A stretch of 38,158 bases of DNA from Chitinophagales bacterium (GTDB lineage Bacteria > Bacteroidota > Bacteroidia > Chitinophagales > Saprospiraceae): the NCBI GenBank assembly GCA_013298955.1, contig JAAFJT010000045.1, positions 1 to 38,158 of the forward strand, written 5' to 3'. The notes under the pieces are model-generated. The model was not told where the DNA came from. It made no database searches and saw nothing but the letters and a program-made list of their open reading frames with translations. Of this stretch, positions 32,698 to 38,158 are shown piece by piece. Each line of letters opens with the position of its first letter. The first letter of the stretch is position 1. A program made the translations under genes and the position numbers.

Positions 32698-34074
32698 ATG
32701 AAAAACTGGGATTTATTAGCAGCAAAATTAAGTGAGTTACCAATTGTAGAGCAATTGACGCAAAAAAAACAAAAAGTGGATGCATTACGCCCATTATCTG
32801 CTGATTTGGAAGGGCGTGTGATGCAAAAATTGCGTTTAGATTGGAATTATCACTCCAATGCCATCGAAGGTAATCCAATGTCACATGGTGAAACGATTAC
32901 TTATTTGATGCACGGTTTGACTGCAAAAGGGAAAACCTTGAAAGACCATTTGGATATTCGGGGACATAATGAGGCAATTCATCTTTTAATGAGCATTGTC
33001 AAAGATGAAAGAGGTTTTTCCGAGTCTGATATTCGGGAATTACATCGAATTATCTTGGTTGAACCCTATCATTCCAAAGCAATTACGCCTGATGGGAATC
33101 CTACACAAAAATTAATTCAATTGGGTCAATATAAAACGCAGCCCAATTCGGTTAGAACGCCCACTGGGGAAATGCACTACTACGCTACACCCGAAGATGT
33201 GCCGATTCTGATGAAGGAATTGATAGAATGGTATCGCCATGTACCAAAATCAGTCGTTCATGCGGTGGTCATTGTGGCTATTTTTCATCATCGTTTTGTG
33301 GCGATTCATCCTTTTGATGATGGGAATGGGCGATTGGGGCGTATTTTGATGAATTTAATTTTAATGCAGCAAGGTTATCCACCTGCGATTATCAAGTTGA
33401 AAGATAGAAATGAATATATTACGGCGTTAGAATACGCCAATAGAGGCGATTATGAATTATTAGTAAATCATATTGGAGAATCCTTGAAAGACTCTTTGGA
33501 TATTTATTTGCGTGCTGCACACGGGGAACGCGTGGAAGAAATGGGTGATGTCGATAAAGAAATTGCGCTATTTGTGGGTGGTTTTGAACCCAAAAGACTT
33601 AAATTAATTCAAAAAAGTACAGAAGTAATTGATAATACTTTAAATAGACATATTTTTAATTTTTTAAATATGCTGTTTCGCAAATTAGATGCTATAATGC
33701 CACTTTTCTTAGATAGAACCATTAAATTTCGGCTTAATGATTTACATGAAACGCTATATCAGAATAATGACCTTATTTCAAGCCATATAAAGAAAGAAAA
33801 ACAAAGAAAAACAGATTTTCAAATCAACAATATTTACGTTTATTACAAGTATGAGGGTTTCAAAACAGACCAAAAATCATTTGACTATTCAATTGAGTTT
33901 AATTTTATTTTTGAAAAGGCTGGCTATCAAATTAAAAATTATCATCAACGGTATGGTTTTATTGATGAAACCTATCAGTACGCTCCTAAAATAGGTTATG
34001 CTGAAAATATGGAGCTTGTGGAAAAAATAGTTAAAAAAACAATGCAAGACATTAAGCAAAAATTTGAGTCTTAA
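32698..34074 (+). CDS. Fic family protein (AMP transferase-type)
   Basis: A 458-aa protein with an active-type Fic core. The catalytic motif HPFDDGNGRLGR starts at H204, and an inhibitory helix motif S53-NAI-E57-GN lies N-terminal to it, as in class II Fic proteins that self-restrain. Such enzymes usually transfer AMP from ATP to hydroxyl side chains. The C-terminal 200 residues (IALFVGGFEPKRL to the end) are lysine-rich and unassigned; they may recognise the target. The open frame begins at 32593 with a TTG inside the palindrome; MKNWDLLAAKLSELP at 32698 is the better start (ATG at 32641 possible). No antitoxin gene adjoins it. Confidence 0.92.
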   Translation: MKNWDLLAAKLSELPIVEQLTQKKQKVDALRPLSADLEGRVMQKLRLDWNYHSNAIEGNPMSHGETITYLMHGLTAKGKTLKDHLDIRGHNEAIHLLMSIVKDERGFSESDIRELHRIILVEPYHSKAITPDGNPTQKLIQLGQYKTQPNSVRTPTGEMHYYATPEDVPILMKELIEWYRHVPKSVVHAVVIVAIFHHRFVAIHPFDDGNGRLGRILMNLILMQQGYPPAIIKLKDRNEYITALEYANRGDYELLVNHIGESLKDSLDIYLRAAHGERVEEMGDVDKEIALFVGGFEPKRLKLIQKSTEVIDNTLNRHIFNFLNMLFRKLDAIMPLFLDRTIKFRLNDLHETLYQNNDLISSHIKKEKQRKTDFQINNIYVYYKYEGFKTDQKSFDYSIEFNFIFEKAGYQIKNYHQRYGFIDETYQYAPKIGYAENMELVEKIVKKTMQDIKQKFES

Positions 34075-34122
34075 AATGACAATAAAATTTTAAACAAATT
34101 GTGTTAAAAATATCAGAAGCGT

Positions 34123-34156
34123 ACCGAGTGGAGGGTTCTAAAACCCTCCACTCGGT
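34123..34156. repeat. 34-bp inverted repeat (AGGGTTTT family variant)
   Basis: 15-bp arms ACCGAGTGGAGGGTT/AACCCTCCACTCGGT around CTAA. Compared with 5344, TTTGG has become AGTGG on one arm and the exact complement on the other, a covarying change. About 50 nt after the Fic stop. Confidence 0.8.
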
Positions 34157-34374
34157 CAAGATACTATTTCGGTATTTTTCAAATTAAACACAAAAAAAAT
34201 TGGTCGAAATAACTCATGTGATTCGTCTCCCAATTGTTGTATTTTATCGAAACCATGCTTTTTTGTTGCAACTTTTAGATTTTAGGGTCGTCATTGGTAC
34301 AGTATTTTGTAGTAAGATACTGTATTCAAAAAATCATTACAAACAAACATTCGTTCACTAAAATCTTTACCACT

Positions 34375-34677
34375 ATGAAAAACATCGTAGTTGCGGCTGT
34401 ATTAGCTGCCTTCAGTTTCACCGCTTGTCAAAAAGAAAATGTCAATCTTTTAGAAGCACCCGTTGTACATCAAGTAGCAGTTCCTCAATCGCCCAATATT
34501 CCAGATGTGGCGGCAAAATGGTTAACTAACAATTATCCAGATTACACCATTGTTAAAACCTATTTGACTCACAGTCAAGAAGACCGTTTGTATAATGTTA
34601 CTATCAAAAATGACATTTTGGCAGAACAAAAAACGATTGTATTTGATTCAGATGGAGCGTTTTTGAACATTTTATAA
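34375..34677 (+). CDS. Small PepSY-like lipoprotein
   Basis: A 100-aa lipoprotein: MKNIVVAAVLAAFSFTAC gives a lipobox FTAC with the lipid-carrying Cys at about residue 18. The mature part WLTNNYPDYTIVKTYLTHSQ ... LYNVTIKNDI ... KTIVFDSDGAFLNIL resembles the PepSY-like (DUF2874) module found in small Bacteroidota envelope proteins, in which YPdY.i.k and FD.dG.fl are the recurrent ends. The start at 34375 is chosen for the signal sequence; the frame is open from 34294. It is probably monocistronic. Confidence 0.75.
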   Translation: MKNIVVAAVLAAFSFTACQKENVNLLEAPVVHQVAVPQSPNIPDVAAKWLTNNYPDYTIVKTYLTHSQEDRLYNVTIKNDILAEQKTIVFDSDGAFLNIL

Positions 34678-34686
34678 GTTTAAAAG

Positions 34687-34720
34687 AGCGTTTGTAGGGT
34701 TTTCAAACCCTACAAACGCT
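34687..34720. terminator. 34-bp hairpin (AGGGTTTT family variant)
   Basis: 16-bp perfect arms AGCGTTTGTAGGGTTT and the inverse around TC, with flanking AAAAG/CTTTT extending the stem and ending in TTTT. It lies 9 nt after the small lipoprotein stop. Compared with 5344 the arm bases GG have become GT and their partners changed to AC. Confidence 0.85.
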
Positions 34721-34847
34721 TTTCAAATTAATTTAAATACGATTTGATAATGGTATGCCAAATACTTAAAACAAGTCTTAAATCCGAATAAGTATTGTTG
34801 TCAATGTAAAATATGTTATTTTTAAATGATTTATAATTAATTTAAAT

Positions 34848-36143
34848 CTAAATTTTTACAGATTTATTTTTCTTTTCATACAAAGGAAATTGCTGCATAT
34901 ACTCATTGACTTCGCCGCGCACTTTCTGAATTACGGCTTCATTATCTGCATTCAAAATGACTTCATCTATCCACTCGACGACTTTCAAACAATCTTGCTC
35001 CTTAAATCCGCGTGAAGTAATCGCAGGAGAACCCACTCGAATCCCAGAAGTAATCATAGGAGTCTGTGTATCAAAGGGAACCATATTTTTATTAACTGTA
35101 ATATCTGCCCGAACCAACGCTTGTTCAGCCTGTTTGCCCGTTACGCCTTTTGGACGCAAATCTATCAACATCATATGATTATCCGTCCCGCCCGAAATGA
35201 TTTTATAGCCTTTGGAAACCAAAGCCTTTGCCATCACTTGGGCATTTTTGATGACTTGAATCCCATATTCTTTAAATTCTGGTTGTAATGCTTCGTGAAA
35301 AGCCACCGCTTTTGCCGCAATCACATGTTCCAACGGGCCACCTTGCATGCCCGGAAAAACACCCGAATCTAAAATCGTGGACATTTTAATCAAATTACCA
35401 TTTTTCAACTTGCGTCCCCATGGATTTTCAAAATTTTTACCCATCATGATAATACCGCCTCTTGGTCCGCGCAACGTTTTATGGGTTGTCGAAGTCACGA
35501 TATGGCAATGTTCCATCGGATTATTCAACAAACCTGCCGCAATCATGCCCGCAGGATGCGCAATATCCGCTAATAACAACGCATTTACTTTATCCGCAAT
35601 CGCTCTGAATCGTTTGTAATCCCAATCCCGCGAGTACGCACTGGCACCGCAGACAATCAATTTGGGTTTGCATTCAAGCGCAATCGCCTCTACTTTATCC
35701 ATATCAACCAAGCCTGTTGCTTCCTCCACCCCATAAAAATGCGGTTTATAGACTTTTCCAGAATAATTCGCAGGCGAACCATGCGATAAATGACCGCCAT
35801 GTGCCAAATTAAATCCTAAAACCGAATCACCCGGTTGTAAAACAGCTAAAAATACGGCGGCATTCGCTTGTGCGCCCGAGTGCGGTTGCACATTGGCATA
35901 TTCCGCGCCAAACAACTCCTTCAAACGGTCAATCGCTATTTGCTCGACCTCATCAACCACTTCGCAACCTCCATAATAGCGTTTGCCCGGATAGCCTTCT
36001 GCATATTTATTCGTCAAACAACTGCCCATTGCATCAATGACGGCTTGACTGGTGAAATTTTCAGAGGCAATCAATTCAATGCCATGCCGTTGGCGTTCCA
36101 ATTCTTTTTGGATTAATTGGGGGATAAGCGTATCTTTTTTCAT
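34848..36143 (-). CDS. glyA: Serine hydroxymethyltransferase
   Basis: The 431-aa PLP enzyme interconverts serine + tetrahydrofolate and glycine + 5,10-methylene-tetrahydrofolate, supplying one-carbon units. The family markers are [16 protein letters not shown] near the N-terminus, [15 protein letters not shown], the lysine that binds PLP (K222 in [13 protein letters not shown]) and [14 protein letters not shown]. Length is normal. Upstream lie a TAATTTTG -7 box at 36298-36305 and a 19-bp inverted repeat at 36258-36276, in the presumed leader. Convergent with the small lipoprotein gene. The C-terminus (KKNKSVKI) is slightly lysine-rich. Confidence 0.98.
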   Translation of the reverse strand: MKKDTLIPQLIQKELERQRHGIELIASENFTSQAVIDAMGSCLTNKYAEGYPGKRYYGGCEVVDEVEQIAIDRLKELFGAEYANVQPHSGAQANAAVFLAVLQPGDSVLGFNLAHGGHLSHGSPANYSGKVYKPHFYGVEEATGLVDMDKVEAIALECKPKLIVCGASAYSRDWDYKRFRAIADKVNALLLADIAHPAGMIAAGLLNNPMEHCHIVTSTTHKTLRGPRGGIIMMGKNFENPWGRKLKNGNLIKMSTILDSGVFPGMQGGPLEHVIAAKAVAFHEALQPEFKEYGIQVIKNAQVMAKALVSKGYKIISGGTDNHMMLIDLRPKGVTGKQAEQALVRADITVNKNMVPFDTQTPMITSGIRVGSPAITSRGFKEQDCLKVVEWIDEVILNADNEAVIQKVRGEVNEYMQQFPLYEKKNKSVKI

Positions 36144-36257
36144 ATGAAAATTTTTAAAATAATTAATTGCAAATCAAATTTGTCGCATCACAACAATAGC
36201 AAAAATCAATTTTGTGACTTTGAATCGTTTTGCAGCGAAAATAAAAATCTAAAACCC

Positions 36258-36276
36258 AAACAATTGGCAATTGTTT
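36258..36276. promoter_or_regulatory. 19-bp inverted repeat in the glyA leader
   Basis: AAACAATTG-G-CAATTGTTT, perfect 9-bp arms around one G, located between the -7 box at 36298 and the glyA start at 36143, about 15-33 nt after the presumed transcript start. The size and position fit an operator for a dimeric regulator of glyA, though a leader hairpin is possible. Confidence 0.45.
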
Positions 36277-36297
36277 TGAATCGTTTTAATTTCGGTG

Positions 36298-36305
36298 CAA
36301 AATTA
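36298..36305 (-). promoter_or_regulatory. Putative -7 box of glyA
   Basis: The minus strand reads TAATTTTG, matching TAnnTTTG. A TTGTTTTG further upstream (36325-36318) is 17 bp away from the -7 box, slightly short of the 19-21 bp standard. The leader would be about 150 nt. Confidence 0.45.
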
Positions 36306-36391
36306 CGAAATGATTCTCAAAACAAGTGTTATTATCGCACCATCTTGTCGTCAAAAAGCATTTTAATTGAACAAACGTTGTCCATAATCAT

Positions 36392-37615
36392 ATGAAAGTT
36401 GTATTGAGCCTTGTGATTTTCCTTATCGGAAATGCCCCCAATTACGCCCTTACGGATAAATTTCGCTTAATTTGGAATGATAATCCTGCGTCTGCTGTCG
36501 TTTTAGCTTGGAATCAAGCCTCTGGCACCAGTCCAAGCGTGTATTACGTAGCAGTGGAAGAAGGCAAAGTACCACCACGTTACGACCAAAGAGCCAATCC
36601 TACGAAAAATATTGTTTTTCGAGGCATGAATAATTATTTTTGCCTTTTAAATAATTTAAAACCGAATACTCTATATTACGTGATTATCAAAGATTCGGAA
36701 GGTTTTAGTCGGAAAATGCGTTTTCGCACCGCGCCCAATCAAGCGGATACGCGCCTTTCGATTATTGCAGGGGGCGATTCGCGCAATAATCGGGCGGCTC
36801 GACGGTCTGCTAATCTCTTGGCGGGCAAATTGAAACCGCATTGTATTTTATTTAATGGCGATATGACGGATGGCGATACGGATTTGGAATGGCAAACTTG
36901 GTTGGAAGATTGGCAATTGACGATTGGGGTGGATGGGTTTTTAATTCCAATCATTCCTGCACGCGGGAATCATGAAACCGATAATAAAACGTTAAGCAAT
37001 TTGTTTGATATTACGCCTAATAATTGTTATGCTGTCCATTTGGGTGGTCATTTATTGCGCATTTACACGCTCAATTCTATGATGGCGGCAGGTGGAGACC
37101 AAAAAACTTGGTTTGAGAATGATTTGAATGCAAATAATAATCAACTTTGGAAATTCGTGCAATACCACTACCCGATTCGACCGCACACAAAAGGCAAAGA
37201 ATATCGGGATGAGCAGTATAAACAATGGACGAATTTATTTTTAAAACATAAAATAAAATTAGCAATTGAATCGGATGCGCATGTTGCCAAAACGACGTAT
37301 CCGATTCGCGCAAGCACAGATGCAGGTCATTTTGAAGGATTTATCCGAGACGATGCGAATGGAACGACTTATATCGGTGAAGGTTGTTGGGGCGCACCGT
37401 TACGAGCATTTAACAATGTGCGTACATGGACGCATAGCGGCGGCAGTTTCAATCATTTTAAATGGATTTGGGTCGAAAAAGATAAAGTTGAAATTAGAAC
37501 GGTCAAAACAGATAATGCCAATGAAGTCGAAACCGTGACTCAACCGTTTCAAATACCTGCTAATTTGGATATTTTTAAACCCAATACAGGTGAAGTTGTT
37601 ATCCTTAAAAAATAA
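36392..37615 (+). CDS. Purple-acid-phosphatase-like metallophosphoesterase
   Basis: A 407-aa secreted enzyme (hydrophobic N-terminus MKVVLSLVIFLIGNAPNYAL). Residues about 20-115 form a fibronectin-III-like domain (RLIWNDNPASAVVLAWNQ ... NTLYYVIIKDSEG), as in purple acid phosphatases. The metallophosphatase domain follows, with the metal-binding sequence set GGDSR, FNGDMTDGD, PARGNHETD, QYHYPI and ESDAHV. It hydrolyses phosphate esters in the periplasm or outside. It is divergent from glyA. A dispersed repeat element and a 93-bp palindrome follow the stop. Confidence 0.9.
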   Translation: MKVVLSLVIFLIGNAPNYALTDKFRLIWNDNPASAVVLAWNQASGTSPSVYYVAVEEGKVPPRYDQRANPTKNIVFRGMNNYFCLLNNLKPNTLYYVIIKDSEGFSRKMRFRTAPNQADTRLSIIAGGDSRNNRAARRSANLLAGKLKPHCILFNGDMTDGDTDLEWQTWLEDWQLTIGVDGFLIPIIPARGNHETDNKTLSNLFDITPNNCYAVHLGGHLLRIYTLNSMMAAGGDQKTWFENDLNANNNQLWKFVQYHYPIRPHTKGKEYRDEQYKQWTNLFLKHKIKLAIESDAHVAKTTYPIRASTDAGHFEGFIRDDANGTTYIGEGCWGAPLRAFNNVRTWTHSGGSFNHFKWIWVEKDKVEIRTVKTDNANEVETVTQPFQIPANLDIFKPNTGEVVILKK

Positions 37616-37617
37616 GT

Positions 37618-37735
37618 AGTTCAATTGAAAGAACCGATCCAAAAGGTCGGCGAGGTTGCAACCTCGCCGACCTTGATTTGATATTCATATATTGATTGTC
37701 AATTATTTACATTCTGATAGCTTAGTTCGACTCAA
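37618..37735. repeat. Dispersed ~110-bp intergenic element, copy 2
   Basis: Homologous to 2261-2371. It includes TTCAATTGAAAGAACCGATC, the identical 32-bp palindrome at 37643-37674, and the diverged tail ..TTGATTGTCAATTATTTACA.. It begins 3 nt after the phosphatase stop, just as copy 1 follows the permease stop. Confidence 0.75.
37643..37674. terminator. Perfect 32-bp palindrome after the phosphatase gene
   Basis: Identical to 2285-2316: two 16-bp arms AAGGTCGGCGAGGTTG and the inverse, without a loop. It lies 28 nt after the stop. Confidence 0.75.
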
Positions 37736-37754
37736 CTACTTAAAATGAATCAAT

Positions 37755-37847
37755 AATTAGGGAATTTCAGGAATTAAAGAATCATTTGCTTGATTTTTAT
37801 CAAAAAAATCAAGCAAATGATTCTTTAATTCCTGAAATTCCTTAATT
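37755..37847. repeat. 93-bp near-perfect palindrome
   Basis: Arms of about 44 bp (AATTAGGGAATTTCAGGAAT ... and its inverse) with one mismatch and a short AT-rich loop around 37799-37802. The outer sides continue imperfectly (AAAATGAAT/ATTCATTTT). It ends at the stop codon of the minus-strand gene at 37847 and lies between convergent genes. Confidence 0.88.
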
Positions 37848-38059
37848 CATTTTTCTTCTTGCCAATCCGTTGTGGAAAGTGCTGCAATGACAATCCCCGT
37901 CACAATCATCAATATTCGCAAAACGAACCCTAAAAGTCCGCCAAAAGCATCCATCCAAACCAATATCGTGAGTTGAACGCCTGTGATACTCAATATCAAG
38001 GAGGTAGAACCCAGCAAAAACAATAGAAAACCGATTGCGGTATAATAACTTTTTTTCAT
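37847..38059 (-). CDS. Small two-helix membrane protein
   Basis: A 70-aa protein with two hydrophobic helices (about 7-33 and 38-62) and a charged C-terminus (TTDWQEEK). The function is unknown. The frame, the start (MKKSYYTAIGFLLFLLGSTS) and a -7 box TATCTTTG at 38101-38108, about 40 nt upstream, support it as a real gene. The stop touches the right arm of the 93-bp palindrome. Confidence 0.7.
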   Translation of the reverse strand: MKKSYYTAIGFLLFLLGSTSLILSITGVQLTILVWMDAFGGLLGFVLRILMIVTGIVIAALSTTDWQEEK

Positions 38060-38100
38060 TTTAATATTTTCACCTTATATAATTAAGCTATTTTAAAGTG

Positions 38101-38108
38101 CAAAGATA
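38101..38108 (-). promoter_or_regulatory. Putative -7 box of the small membrane protein gene
   Basis: The minus strand reads TATCTTTG, matching TAnnTTTG, with a TTG at 24 bp (38135-38133), longer than the usual 19-21. Transcript start near 38095. Confidence 0.45.
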
Positions 38109-38158
38109 GCGAATTGAGAGCAAGTTTGTTAGCAATGCGTCATGTCAACAACAAAAAA

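Noticed and set aside
1-38158. tRNA, rRNA or riboswitch
   Set aside because: No cloverleaf-like T-arm (GGTTCGAATCC-type) or conserved riboswitch core was seen by eye on either strand. A covariance-model scan would be needed to exclude small RNAs.

Overview
The window looks like chromosomal DNA of an AT-rich, Gram-negative Bacteroidota, probably close to the Saprospiria/Chitinophagia. The evidence is a large TonB-dependent receptor with a carboxypeptidase-regulatory-like N-terminus, a secreted protein with a type IX secretion sorting domain, tandem CotH-type proteins, lipoproteins, Bacteroidota-style promoters (TTG ... TAnnTTTG) and no clear Shine-Dalgarno sequences. The genes are mostly housekeeping and uptake functions. 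I see no rRNA, tRNA, CRISPR array, transposase or phage gene.

Layout. 1-6.4 kb: a small membrane protein (-), an APC amino-acid permease (+), a periplasmic TolB-like beta-propeller protein (+), a NupC-type nucleoside transporter (-) and a sugar nucleotidyltransferase (-). 6.9-10.7 kb (+): an FHS-family sugar transporter, coaD-rlmH (4-nt overlap), a rhomboid protease and a protein of unknown function. 10.9-20.1 kb (-): a type IX secreted protein (reading frame broken by a duplication), its TonB receptor, an internally deleted ribonuclease Z, two multispanning membrane proteins (DUF4401- and DUF2157-like) and sucC. 20.4-28.0 kb (+): two tandem CotH proteins, a repeat-rich 0.8-kb spacer, a GH31 alpha-glucosidase and a family 2 glycosyltransferase. 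28.1-30.7 kb (-): a TPR protein and a PfkB sugar kinase. 30.9-34.7 kb (+): a glycerophosphodiesterase lipoprotein, an FMN reductase, a Fic protein and a small lipoprotein. 34.8-38.1 kb: glyA (-), a purple-acid-phosphatase-like enzyme (+) and a 70-aa membrane protein (-).

The most striking feature is not a gene. Essentially every transcription-unit 3' end carries an inverted repeat, often very long and perfect (32-93 bp, up to about 195 bp when nested), and the divergent promoter regions carry none of the long ones. Some belong to recognisable dispersed families: a CGGATT-rich family, an AGGGTTTT/AAAACCCT family, and a 110-bp element found downstream of two unrelated genes. Others are unique perfect palindromes of 56, 62, 67 and 71 bp. 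Several are nested inside each other and share outer arms. Family members differ in both arms at once, as expected for covarying stems. They probably act as one- or two-way terminators, but their length, perfection and nesting suggest a mechanism that creates or repairs symmetry.

Caution on the assembly. Three unrelated places carry an exact tandem duplication with a period of exactly 127 bp (5061, 11833, 23617). Since 127 is the largest default k-mer of a common short-read assembler, I infer these are uncollapsed contig-join overlaps. If so, the frameshift in the type IX secreted protein and the apparent doubling of the nupC promoter are artefacts.
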